Assembly (NCBI RefSeq): GCF_003426775.1
Contig: NZ_QJUG01000003.1
Coordinates: 1 to 64,000, forward strand
Direction of reading: 5' to 3'
DNA from: Allorhizocola rhizosphaerae
GTDB lineage: Bacteria > Actinomycetota > Actinomycetes > Mycobacteriales > Micromonosporaceae
Length of the DNA: 64,000 nt
Made by a program: the position numbers and the translations under genes. The first letter of the stretch is position 1, and each line of letters opens with the position of its first letter. Shown here in pieces: positions 24,555 through 32,848 of this stretch. The notes beneath the pieces were generated by a model. That model ran no database searches. It saw only the letters and a list, made by a program, of their open reading frames with translations, and had not been told where the DNA came from.

Positions 24555-25481
24555 ATGTCGGAGCTGAAACGGTACCGGACAATGGTTTCCGACAACGCAC
24601 TCTGGGTCGACTTCCCATTCCGCGCCGACGACATCGTGATCAGCCCACCGGCGAAATGCGGCACGAGCTGGATGCAGATGCTGTGCGCCTTGCTGATCTT
24701 TGATACGCCGCGGTTTCACCGTCCGCTGACCGAGATCTCACCATGGCTCGACGCCACCACCTACGACTTCACCGCGACGGTCGCCACGCTGGAGGCCCAG
24801 AAGCACCGGCGCTTTATCAAGACGCACACCCCGCTGGACGGGTTGCCCATCGTCGAGGGCGTGACCTACATCTGCGTCGGGCGTGACCCCCGCGACGTGG
24901 CCATATCGTTCGACCACGCGATGGCCAACGTCGCCCCGGAGGCGATGCAGAAGGCCGCGGCCATGGTCGGCCTCGGTCCCGACGATGCCCCGCCGCCACC
25001 ACCCGAGGACCCGGTCGAGCGGTTCCGGATCTGGGCCGACGCGGAATTCATCAACGGACCCGATGGCATGGGCGCGACGATGGCCAACATGATCCACCAC
25101 CTGCAGACCTACTGGGACCGGCGGCACGAGCCACATGTCGTGCTGTTCCACTACCACGAGCTGCTGGCAGACCTGCCCGGTCAGATGCGCCGCCTGGCCG
25201 ATGCGCTGGGCATCGACGTCACGACCGAGCGCATCGAGCAGCTTGCCGCCGAGGCCGCCTTCGACCGCATGCGGGACCGCGCCGACGAGCTCGCACCCGG
25301 CCTCGACAGCAACATCTGGCGCAGCAACCGCGCCTTCTTCCACTCCGGCACCAGCGGGCAGTGGCGAGGGCTGCTCGGTCCCGACGACATCCGTCACTAC
25401 CAAGACCGCCTGGCCGAGCTCGCCTCGCCCGACCTCATCGACTGGCTCCACACCGGCTCGGCCGGCGGGCCGGACCGCTAG
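24555..25481 (+). CDS. PAPS-type sulfotransferase
   Basis: 308 residues from ATG 24555, which has GGGGAGG about 8 bases upstream; ATG 24522 is an alternative. The 5'-phosphosulfate loop reads PPAKCGTSWMQ, the catalytic-base region is RRFIKTHTPLDGLP, and the 3'-phosphate motif is YICVGRDPRDVAISFDHA. This is a cytosolic Sulfotransfer_1-type enzyme moving sulfate from PAPS to a hydroxyl of a small molecule. No biosynthetic genes are adjacent, so the acceptor is unknown. Confidence 0.87.
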   Translation: MSELKRYRTMVSDNALWVDFPFRADDIVISPPAKCGTSWMQMLCALLIFDTPRFHRPLTEISPWLDATTYDFTATVATLEAQKHRRFIKTHTPLDGLPIVEGVTYICVGRDPRDVAISFDHAMANVAPEAMQKAAAMVGLGPDDAPPPPPEDPVERFRIWADAEFINGPDGMGATMANMIHHLQTYWDRRHEPHVVLFHYHELLADLPGQMRRLADALGIDVTTERIEQLAAEAAFDRMRDRADELAPGLDSNIWRSNRAFFHSGTSGQWRGLLGPDDIRHYQDRLAELASPDLIDWLHTGSAGGPDR

Positions 25482-25651
25482 GCACACGGCTGCGGTGAAG
25501 GCCGGCGATTCCGCGATGCTGCCACTCCGACGCTCTGGGCGCGCTGCGCCCCGGGATTCCCGCCCCGCTGATCGTCCAGTTAGGACAGCAGCTCAATGCG
25601 TGCCGATTTGGGTATCCTCCATCCCAACACGGGTTGACAGGGAGAATAGAA

Positions 25652-26455
25652 GTGAGTAGCACGATGCAGCGCGAGCGGGCGGCGGCACGGGCCCGGCTGG
25701 AGCGTCAGATCGCCGAGAAACTCGAAAAGGCCAAGCGCCGCAGGCAGCGCACGATCATCGCCGGATCGGTGACCGCCGGGCTGGTGCTGATCGGTGCTGT
25801 GGTCTGGGCGATCACGGCCAACGGCGGCGAGAAGCCCGCCGACGCGGCGCCGCAGGATCCGGGCTGCGTCTGGACTCCCGACGACACCACGGCCAACCCT
25901 GATCTGAAGGATGTGGGAGCCCCGCCGACGGGCAAGGCCCCCGCCAAGGGCACGCAGACCATGACCCTGGACATGAACATCGGCGTGGTCGAGATCGAGG
26001 TGGCGACCGCCAAGGCGCCGTGCACCGCGCAGAGCATGACCTACCTGGCGAACAAGAACTTCTTCGACAACACCAAGTGCCACCGCCTCGTGACCGATGG
26101 GATCCACGTGCTTCAGTGTGGCGACCCTTCCGCGAAGGGCACGGGCGGCCCGTCCTACAAGTTCGCCGAGGAGAACAAGCCCGACAAGACCGACTACTCG
26201 CAAAACTATCCCGAGGGCACGGTGGCGATGGCCAAGGCCCAGGCACCCGGTTCGACCGGCAGCCAGTTCTTCCTGGTCTGGGGCGAGACCCCGCTTCCCG
26301 GCGACTACACCATCCTGGGCAAGATAACCAAGGGCCTCGATCTGATCAAGAAGGTCGGCGCCGAAGGCGCCACCGAGGCCGACGCCAACGGCCTCACCGC
26401 ACCGAAGAGCGAAGTCATCATCAAGAAGCTCACCATCACGCCGCCCCAGTCCTGA
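25652..26455 (+). CDS. Membrane-anchored cyclophilin-type peptidyl-prolyl isomerase
   Basis: 267 residues. GTG 25652 with GGGAG 7 bases upstream. N-terminal basic coiled segment (RERAAARARLERQIAEKLEKAKRRR cut to its essentials: Arg/Glu-rich, residues 6-31), one membrane helix (~34-57), then a cyclophilin domain (~100-265) with FFDNTKCHRLV, GTVAMAKAQAPGSTGSQFFLVWG and YTILGKITKGLDLI. The catalytic Arg (CHRLV) is present. The catalytic domain probably faces outside and helps fold exported proteins. Confidence 0.85.
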   Translation: MSSTMQRERAAARARLERQIAEKLEKAKRRRQRTIIAGSVTAGLVLIGAVVWAITANGGEKPADAAPQDPGCVWTPDDTTANPDLKDVGAPPTGKAPAKGTQTMTLDMNIGVVEIEVATAKAPCTAQSMTYLANKNFFDNTKCHRLVTDGIHVLQCGDPSAKGTGGPSYKFAEENKPDKTDYSQNYPEGTVAMAKAQAPGSTGSQFFLVWGETPLPGDYTILGKITKGLDLIKKVGAEGATEADANGLTAPKSEVIIKKLTITPPQS

Positions 26456-26559
26456 GCCGCACCGGAAGGTTTTGAATACGAATACCGGAAGGTGGCCCCG
26501 ATACCTTCGGGCACCAGCCGGCCAAACGGACACGCCATTGTTGAGGGGGAGGGCGCCGG

Positions 26560-26596
26560 CCTCGGGATGCGACCACACCATCCCCACATCCCGAGG
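26560..26596. terminator. Inverted repeat between convergent genes
   Basis: 10-bp arms CCTCGGGATG / CATCCCGAGG with a 17-base loop in the 258-bp gap between the cyclophilin and ankyrin genes, which converge here. Probably a bidirectional terminator. No gene is supported in the rest of the gap. Confidence 0.55.
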
Positions 26597-26713
26597 TCGG
26601 CCTTCCCACCGTTGCGGCGCAAGCCGTCCGGTGTGGCGTTGTGCTCGGCGAGGATGTGGGCCGCGGTGCTGGTGCCTTCGGCGGCCACCGACTGATCTTT
26701 GCCCGCCTGACGG

Positions 26714-28240
26714 TTATCGGTTCACTGCCGTGACGGGTTCGAGCACAGCGGCGGTCGAGGGCTGGTGTAGGTGTCGGGCCCAATCCAGCGGGGTGGCGTC
26801 GAAGCGTTGGTCGCGCAGGTGAGGGTCCGCGCCCAGTTCCAGCAGCAGACGGGTGAGTGCGGCGTTGCCGTTTCCGGCGCTCTGGTGCAGTGCGGTCTCC
26901 CAAGGCTGTTCGACCGGGGCATCGCCGCGCCCGTAGGCGTTGACGTCGAAGCCGAGTTCAGTAAGCAGAGTGACGGTCGCGATGGGCGCCTGGGTCGCGG
27001 CCCACACGATGAGCCCGGGGCGGCTGCGGCGGGCTTCGGCCACAGCGTCGGGATGCGCGGCGACGATACGGTCCACTGTGGACCGATCGGCGCGGAACGC
27101 CGCGGCGATCAGCTCGCGCACCGGGTCGGGGCCCGGCGGCGCGGCGCCCTGCGCGACAAGGTAGTCCGCGATCCCGGTGTCGCCGTTGAGCAAGGCCAGC
27201 TCGACCGGCGTCCGGCCGTCGCCGGGACCCCACGCGGGCCCATCGTCTTCGAACGGCGAGCGGAAGTCGACGCCGTGTTCGGCCAGCAGCCGTACCCGCG
27301 CGGCCTGGTGGTGTTCGACGGCCCAGCGCAGCTGGACCCGCAGCATCCGCGCGGGCGTGGCGAGATCGGCGATCCGCCTCTTCCACGGCCCGCCGTCGCC
27401 GGCGCCGAGCCCGTAGTCGAACAGCAGCTCCAGGTGGGAGTTGTCCGGGTCGAACATCCGGTTGTAGAGGGTCTGTGCGTCGTTGGGATCGGCGCCCGCG
27501 TCAAGCAGCAGCCGGCCCAACGCTTGCCAGTGCGGGTGGTGGGGCTGGCGCCGCGTGCCGAGCTCGCCGTGGCCGAACACCCCGGTCAGCAACGTGAACG
27601 GCGATGGCAGGGCGTCGAACAGGTAGCCCTCGTCGGGGTCGGCACCCGCGTCGAGCAGCAGCCGGGCGACCGCCAATACATCCGCGGCGGGCACGGCCAG
27701 GTCGAATCGCGAGTAGACGAGGTAGTACAGCGGCCGCCAGCGAAACGGGCCACCCCGCTCGGTCGCCCGGCGCGGCTGCTCGGCGAGCAGCCGGCCGACG
27801 TCGTGTGGGCGGGCGGCGGCCGCAGCGGCCCAAATGTCCATTGTGGTCAGGTCGGGATGGGCAGCGAGCAGCTGCCTGGCCTGCGCCCAGCGCGCCGGAC
27901 CGTCCTCACGGCTGTAGGTCAGGCATGCCAGGCGGCAGAACTCGTGCGCCGGGCCGGCCGCGGGAGCCGCGCCCAGGCCGGTGTCCCAGCCGTGCTCGGC
28001 AACGGTTTCCAGATATCGCGTGAGCCGGGGCCAGCTGGCAAACCCGTACTCGCGGGCGACGACCAACTGTGCCGCGCTGAGCCGCAAACCGCCGGTGTCG
28101 CCGGGCACGGCGCCCGGGTGGTGGCGGGCCAGCCGCGCGATGGCGTCGGGGTCGCCGGCCCGAACGGCCCGCTGCAGGGCACGCGCTTGCCGGCGAAAGC
28201 TGTCGAGGTGGGGACGGTCGGGCATGTCCAGGGTCGGCAC
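26714..28240 (-). CDS. Ankyrin-repeat protein
   Basis: 508 residues. GTG 28240 is chosen because GAGAGGAGG lies 6 bases upstream; the longer frame to 28372 lacks a ribosome site. Several ankyrin units are recognisable: ARLLLDAGADPDEGYLF, LGRLLLDAGADPNDAQTL, VRLLAEHGVDF, LALLNGDTGIADYLVAQGA, LTRLLLELGADPHLRDQ. No signal peptide. The first ~100 residues (FRRQARALQRAVRAGDPDAIARL) resemble the helical lead-in of actinobacterial ankyrin proteins. It is a cytoplasmic protein-binding scaffold of unknown partner. Confidence 0.82.
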   Translation of the reverse strand: MPTLDMPDRPHLDSFRRQARALQRAVRAGDPDAIARLARHHPGAVPGDTGGLRLSAAQLVVAREYGFASWPRLTRYLETVAEHGWDTGLGAAPAAGPAHEFCRLACLTYSREDGPARWAQARQLLAAHPDLTTMDIWAAAAAARPHDVGRLLAEQPRRATERGGPFRWRPLYYLVYSRFDLAVPAADVLAVARLLLDAGADPDEGYLFDALPSPFTLLTGVFGHGELGTRRQPHHPHWQALGRLLLDAGADPNDAQTLYNRMFDPDNSHLELLFDYGLGAGDGGPWKRRIADLATPARMLRVQLRWAVEHHQAARVRLLAEHGVDFRSPFEDDGPAWGPGDGRTPVELALLNGDTGIADYLVAQGAAPPGPDPVRELIAAAFRADRSTVDRIVAAHPDAVAEARRSRPGLIVWAATQAPIATVTLLTELGFDVNAYGRGDAPVEQPWETALHQSAGNGNAALTRLLLELGADPHLRDQRFDATPLDWARHLHQPSTAAVLEPVTAVNR

Positions 28241-28486
28241 GATGGCCTCCTCTCGTCTGCCTGATGTCCGCTCGTTCAGGCCGAAAGGAGAACGATGGTG
28301 GAGCGTGCTGCACCCGCCAGGTGGGCTGAGCCCATTTCCGCGGACCGGTGGCTCCCTGGCAGCCGTCGCCATCCTAACCCAGTCGCGGGCGCTATGGCAG
28401 CGTGCCGGGCGCGGGCCAGGTGCCGTCGATCAGGCGACGCAGCCGACGCAGTGGGTGATCTGGCCGCAGCAACCACGCGCAGGCGC

Positions 28487-29308
28487 TCAGCCCTTGCCAA
28501 GACCACTGGTGAGCCCGCTGATGAGGTGCCGCTCCGCGATCGCGTAGAACGCCAGCGACGGCACCATGGCCAGTGTCACGTATGCCAGAACCCGTGCCGT
28601 GTCAGTCGAATATTGAGTCTGGAACTGCCGCACGCCCAGGGGAAGAGTCCACCACTCCGAGTCGTTGAAGACAATCAGCGGTAGCAGGAAGTTGTTCCAG
28701 CTTCCCACGATCGCGAGCACCGACACGGTCGCGATGGCCGGGCGGGCCATCGGCAGCAGGATGCGCCAGAAGAAGCCGAACGGGCTGCACCCATCGAGCA
28801 CCGCCGACTCCTCCACCTCGGCCGGGATGGACCGGAAGAAGCTGCGCAGGATGATGATGGTGACCGGCAGCCCGAACGCCGCCTGCGGCAGGATCACCCC
28901 GAGCGGGTTGTCGAGCAGCCCCATCGACCGGAGCAACACAAACAGCGGCAGGATCGCCACAGCGAACGGGAACATGAGCCCGACCGCGAAAAGCGTGAAA
29001 ACCCCTTCCCTGCCCGGGAACGAGTACCGCGCGAACACAAACGCGGCCATCGCCGCGACGATGACGACGAGCGCCGTCGTCGCGAGCGCCACACCGAAGC
29101 TGTTGCCCATCTGGCGCCAGAACATCTCGGACCCGAGCACATCCGTGTAATTGCCGAGAATCCACGGATCGGGCAACCCGAACGGACTGTTGAACAGCTG
29201 CCCGTTGTCCTTGAACCCACCGAGCACGCCGAAAACGATGGGCACGACAATCGCGGCCCCGACCGCGATGCTCGTCAGATGCAGGGCTGTGGAGCGCACA
29301 CGCCTCAT
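28487..29308 (-). CDS. Sugar ABC permease (BxlG/MalG-type)
   Basis: 273 residues. ATG 29308 overlaps the stop of the upstream permease (ATGA). Six helices with the CUT1 EAA motif VEESAVLDGCSPFGFFWRILLPMARP. It is the third gene of the operon read from 31510. It pairs with the permease at 29305-30237. No ATPase is encoded here; such systems usually share a genomic MsiK ATPase. Probable substrate xylooligosaccharides, from the xylanase/xylosidase context. Confidence 0.87.
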   Translation of the reverse strand: MRRVRSTALHLTSIAVGAAIVVPIVFGVLGGFKDNGQLFNSPFGLPDPWILGNYTDVLGSEMFWRQMGNSFGVALATTALVVIVAAMAAFVFARYSFPGREGVFTLFAVGLMFPFAVAILPLFVLLRSMGLLDNPLGVILPQAAFGLPVTIIILRSFFRSIPAEVEESAVLDGCSPFGFFWRILLPMARPAIATVSVLAIVGSWNNFLLPLIVFNDSEWWTLPLGVRQFQTQYSTDTARVLAYVTLAMVPSLAFYAIAERHLISGLTSGLGKG

Positions 29309-30237
29309 CGCTGGTCTCCCATCGTGGTGATCGCGCCCTGCAGGTCCCGGCGCAACACGAATCGCTGATACAACAGTCCGAACAGGAGGCTCAGCAGGAA
29401 GATGACCATGCTGATCGCGCTGGCGTACCCGACGTGGAAGCGCTTGAAGCCCTCCTGGAACATGGTGATGGCCAGCGTTTCCGAGGCGCGGATGGGCCCG
29501 CCGCCGGTGAGCACCCACACCATGTCGAACAGCTGGATCGTGCCCAGGATGGACAGGAACACGCTCACCCGGATCGTCGGCCCGAGCAGCGGCAGTGTCA
29601 CATAGCGAAAAGCGTGCCACGGACCGGCCCCGTCCAAGGCCGCCGCCTCGTGCAACTCGGCCGGAATGCCTTGGCGCCCGGCGAGATACAGGATCGTGTG
29701 GAACCCGAAGTACTTCCACGAGATGACCAGGAACACCGAATACATGACGGTCGACGTGTCGGCCAGCCAGACCGCGCCCAGGTCGCCCAGCCCGATCAGC
29801 CGGGTCACGTGGTTGGCCAGGCCCTGATTGGGCGAGAAGATCATCGTGAACAGGATCGCGGTGACGACCTCCGACAGCACATACGGCGCGAAGAAGAGCA
29901 TGCGATACACCCGCCGCCCGCGCAGCGGCTGGTTGAGCAGCATGGCCAGGGCCAGCGCCACGGGCAGCTGGACCGCCACCGACAGCGCGATCAGCAGCAG
30001 CGTGCGTTCGAGGTCACCCAGGAAGATCTCGTCGGCGATCAGCCGGCGGAAGTTGTCCAGCCCGATGAAGTTGGTCGGGGTACCAAATCCATTCCAATTG
30101 AAGAAGCTGGCATAGGCCGCGACGACGATCGGCGTGAGCACCAGCAGCCCGAACATGACCAGTGCGGGCGCCAGAAACAGGATTATCGTGCGCCAATCGC
30201 GCCTGCGGCGGGGCGGCTCAGCCCCGCTTGGCCGCAT
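29305..30237 (-). CDS. Sugar ABC permease (BxlF/MalF-type)
   Basis: 310 residues. The N-terminal basic segment (PPRRRRDW) precedes six helices. EAA motif: ELHEAAALDGAGPWHAFRYVTLPLLGP. It overlaps the binding-protein gene by 20 bp; a later start is possible. It forms the CUT1 heterodimer with the downstream permease. Confidence 0.87.
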   Translation of the reverse strand: MRPSGAEPPRRRRDWRTIILFLAPALVMFGLLVLTPIVVAAYASFFNWNGFGTPTNFIGLDNFRRLIADEIFLGDLERTLLLIALSVAVQLPVALALAMLLNQPLRGRRVYRMLFFAPYVLSEVVTAILFTMIFSPNQGLANHVTRLIGLGDLGAVWLADTSTVMYSVFLVISWKYFGFHTILYLAGRQGIPAELHEAAALDGAGPWHAFRYVTLPLLGPTIRVSVFLSILGTIQLFDMVWVLTGGGPIRASETLAITMFQEGFKRFHVGYASAISMVIFLLSLLFGLLYQRFVLRRDLQGAITTMGDQR

Positions 30238-31510
30238 CGGTGATGTCCTTGACGACCTTCTCCGGGCTGGCCTTGCCCGCCATCAGCTCGGCCACGCTGT
30301 CGTTGACCTGCTGCCCGACGGCGGGCGCATATGCCTGGTCGAGAAAGAGCTGGAACCCGGTGCCCTTCGCCAGCGCCTGGGACACCAGCTTCAGGTGGGG
30401 TTCGGTGACGGCGTCCTGCGCGGCCTTGACCACCGGCAGCAGCGCACCCGCCTTGGCGTAGGAGCGCACGTTTTCCGGCTGGGCAAGGAACTTCAGGAAC
30501 TCGACCGCCTCGGCCGGCGCCTTGCGGCCCACGGCAAACCCGCCACCGCCGCCGAAGATGTCCGTGTTCGGGCCCTTGCCGCCGTCGACCGCGGGGAACG
30601 GGAAGAACCCGAGCTTGTCGCCCAGGCCCTGTTTGCCCTGCGACGATTCTTTTTGGACACCGGGCGCCCACTGGCCCATCAATTCCATGGCCGCCTTGCC
30701 GTTGCCCATCGTGGCCGCCTGACCGTCTGATGCGGAGTATCCGGCGGCGAGGAAGCCTGGCTGGAACGGTTGCAGGTCAACGAGTTCCTTCAGGCGTGTG
30801 CCGGCCGTGACGAAGTCGGGCTTGGTGAAGTCTTTGTCCTGTGCGGCCCGCTTGAGCGCGTCGACCCCGGCCACCCGCATGGCCAGATATGCCCAGTAGT
30901 AATGCCCCGGCCACTTTTCCTTGCCCGCCAACGCGATCGGGATGATGCCCGCGGCCTTGAGCTTGCGTACAGAATCGAGGAACTCGCTCCACGTCTGCGG
31001 CGGTGCGCTGATCCCGGCCGCAGCGAACAGCTCCTTGTTGTACCAGAACCCAACCATGCCGGTATCTATCGGTAGCGCATAGATTCTTTGATTTATCGTG
31101 TACGCGTCGAGAGCCGCAGGAATCAGGCTGTCCTTCAAGGGTGCGATGTCCTGCGTGATGTCCTTGGCCATGCCTGCCTCGGCCTGCTGGCCCAAGACGC
31201 CGCCACCCCACGTGTGGAAGATGTCCGGCGGGTCGCCCGCCTGGACGTTGGTGGTCAGCTTGGTCTTGAAGGCATCGTTCTCCAGCGGCGTGACCTCGAA
31301 CTTGACGCCGGGACGGGCGGCCTCGAACTGCTGGGCCAGCGTCGCCCACTGCGATTTCATCGGATCGGTGTTGGCGATGTGCCACCACCTGATGGTCCCG
31401 CCGGAAGGGCCGGTGCTGCCGCCGTCGCCGCAGGCGCCAAGGGCTGCCGCGCCCATGCCCGCGCCGATCAGCCCCAGCAACGACCGCCGGTTGATGCGAT
31501 TGGAGTCCAT
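30218..31510 (-). CDS. Sugar-binding lipoprotein (BxlE-like, CUT1)
   Basis: 430 residues from ATG 31510; ATG 31531 is in frame but has a poorer ribosome site. Residues 7-27 hold an RRSLLG twin-arginine-like motif and the lipobox LGAC (Cys27), so export may be by Tat. The body is a family-1 solute-binding protein (IRWWHIANTDPMKSQWATLAQQFEAARPGVKFEV; later EKWPGHYYWAYLAM). It is first in the importer operon, with a CGAAAGTTTCG box 45 bp upstream. Likely ligand xylobiose or longer xylooligomers, by context. Confidence 0.85.
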   Translation of the reverse strand: MDSNRINRRSLLGLIGAGMGAAALGACGDGGSTGPSGGTIRWWHIANTDPMKSQWATLAQQFEAARPGVKFEVTPLENDAFKTKLTTNVQAGDPPDIFHTWGGGVLGQQAEAGMAKDITQDIAPLKDSLIPAALDAYTINQRIYALPIDTGMVGFWYNKELFAAAGISAPPQTWSEFLDSVRKLKAAGIIPIALAGKEKWPGHYYWAYLAMRVAGVDALKRAAQDKDFTKPDFVTAGTRLKELVDLQPFQPGFLAAGYSASDGQAATMGNGKAAMELMGQWAPGVQKESSQGKQGLGDKLGFFPFPAVDGGKGPNTDIFGGGGGFAVGRKAPAEAVEFLKFLAQPENVRSYAKAGALLPVVKAAQDAVTEPHLKLVSQALAKGTGFQLFLDQAYAPAVGQQVNDSVAELMAGKASPEKVVKDITDAAKRG

Positions 31511-31554
31511 GGGATTGCGCCATCCCTCCATAGCTCATGGGCCACGGGCGCCGT

Positions 31555-31565
31555 CGAAAGTTTCG
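31555..31565. promoter_or_regulatory. XlnR/BxlR-type operator of the importer
   Basis: Perfect CGAAA-G-TTTCG palindrome. The same arms precede the GH10 xylanase (37944-37954). In Streptomyces, BxlR/XlnR-type LacI repressors use CGAAA-N-TTTCG sites, to my knowledge. Confidence 0.72.
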
Positions 31566-31574
31566 GGACTTGAC

Positions 31575-31589
31575 TCGCAACTGTTGCGA
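31575..31589. promoter_or_regulatory. Second palindrome before the importer
   Basis: Perfect TCGCAAC-T-GTTGCGA, 9 bp beyond the first operator, between the LacI stop and the binding-protein gene. It has a different sequence class, so possibly a different regulator. Confidence 0.5.
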
Positions 31590-31623
31590 TTGCAGCGCAC
31601 GTTACGGCCTCGTCGCGTCTCGG

Positions 31624-32664
31624 TCAAGGCTTGATCGGGGGCGCGGTGCTCTCCCGCACCACGAGCTCGGTCACGAGCTCCAACCGGTGCTGCGGCAGGG
31701 GATCGCCCTTCCGCAAGGTGATCACCATCGATGCGGCGGCCGCGGCCATCCGGCGCAGCGGCTGGCGGATCGTGGTCATCGCGGGGATCGCCCACTGCGC
31801 CGGGGGCAGGTCGTCGAAGCCGACCACGCTCACCTCCGTGGGCACGCGCAGCCCCGCCTCGTGCGCCGCCTGATAAACCCCGATGGCCTGCAAGTCGTTG
31901 CAGGCGAAGAAGGCCGTCGGCCGATCCTTGAGCTTCAACAGCTTGCGCCCCGCCGCGAGCCCGTCCTGCAGGTGAAAGTCGCCCTCGTAGACCAGCGCCG
32001 GGTCGACCGGCACCCCCGCGGCGTCCATCGCCGCGCGATAGCCGTCGAACCGCGCGCGGCTGGACAGCACGCCCGCCGGGCCGGTCACGATCGCGATCCG
32101 CCGGTGGCCGAGCTCCAGCAGATGGCGCGTCGCGGCCAGGCCGCCGTTCCAGTTCGTCGCCCCCACCGACGGGAACTGATGGTCGGGCTCGCCGGTCGGA
32201 TCCACGAGCACGAACGGGATCCCGCGGCTGTGCAACTGCTCCCGCTGCCCACTGTCCAAACCGGAGAACACCGAGATGACCCCGGCCGGCCTGCGGCGCA
32301 GCACCCCCTCCACCCAACCCTTGCCGGGGGTGTGCCGGCCGCGCAGCTCCGAAAGCACCACCGAGAGCTGGTTGTCCCACGCGACCTGCTCGACTCCCTT
32401 GATGACCTCCATCGCGTAGGCGCCCTCCAGCTCGTGGAAGACCAGCTCGATGATGTCGGCGGAGGCGGCCCGCTTTTTCGGGCGGTGGAAGCCGTGCTGG
32501 CGAATCAAGGACTCCACCAGCGCGCGGGTCTCGGGTGCGACATCGACGCGGCCGTTGACCACCTTCGAAACGGTCGGCACCGACACGCCAGCCAGTTCTG
32601 CGATCTCCGTGATGGTTTTCGACCGGCGCCCGGCGGCGGTTGGCTCGGTCGTCGCGCTCGTCAT
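31624..32664 (-). CDS. LacI-family repressor (BxlR-like)
   Basis: 346 residues. The HTH is TITEIAELAGVSVPTVSKVVNGRVDVAPETRA (residues ~17-48), followed by the hinge and a periplasmic-binding-protein-like sensor domain (SADIIELVFHELEGAYAMEVIKGVE ... VVGFDDLPPAQWAIPAMTTIRQPL). It sits directly upstream of the importer operon on the same strand and divergent from GH43. It is the best candidate to bind the CGAAANTTTCG boxes and to be induced by xylose or xylobiose. Confidence 0.87.
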   Translation of the reverse strand: MTSATTEPTAAGRRSKTITEIAELAGVSVPTVSKVVNGRVDVAPETRALVESLIRQHGFHRPKKRAASADIIELVFHELEGAYAMEVIKGVEQVAWDNQLSVVLSELRGRHTPGKGWVEGVLRRRPAGVISVFSGLDSGQREQLHSRGIPFVLVDPTGEPDHQFPSVGATNWNGGLAATRHLLELGHRRIAIVTGPAGVLSSRARFDGYRAAMDAAGVPVDPALVYEGDFHLQDGLAAGRKLLKLKDRPTAFFACNDLQAIGVYQAAHEAGLRVPTEVSVVGFDDLPPAQWAIPAMTTIRQPLRRMAAAAASMVITLRKGDPLPQHRLELVTELVVRESTAPPIKP

Positions 32665-32803
32665 GCGGTGGAGTGTAGCCAGCGTGCGGCCGCGGGTCGT
32701 CCAGCATTTCGATGGTTGTTTCGACGACCGGGGCGCGTGCAGCGCCCTTGACCGCGGAGCCGGCCGCGCCTAGCATCCAGGCGGTGACGATCGGAATTCG
32801 GCC

Positions 32804-32814
32804 CGAAACTTTCA
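32804..32814. promoter_or_regulatory. Degenerate XlnR/BxlR-type box before GH43
   Basis: CGAAA-C-TTTCA: one mismatch from the palindrome, 34 bp before the GH43 start. Weaker than the other two copies but in the expected place. Confidence 0.5.
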
Positions 32815-32848
32815 GCGCATCCCTTCGCGACGGGCGGGCGGGCGGCCG

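Noticed and set aside
26456-26713. Possible minus-strand gene in the cyclophilin/ankyrin gap
   Set aside because: The frame is split by the inverted repeat and reads as a continuation of a shadow of the cyclophilin gene.
28241-28486. Possible small gene between the ankyrin and permease genes
   Set aside because: Frames here lack ribosome sites and family resemblance; treated as intergenic.
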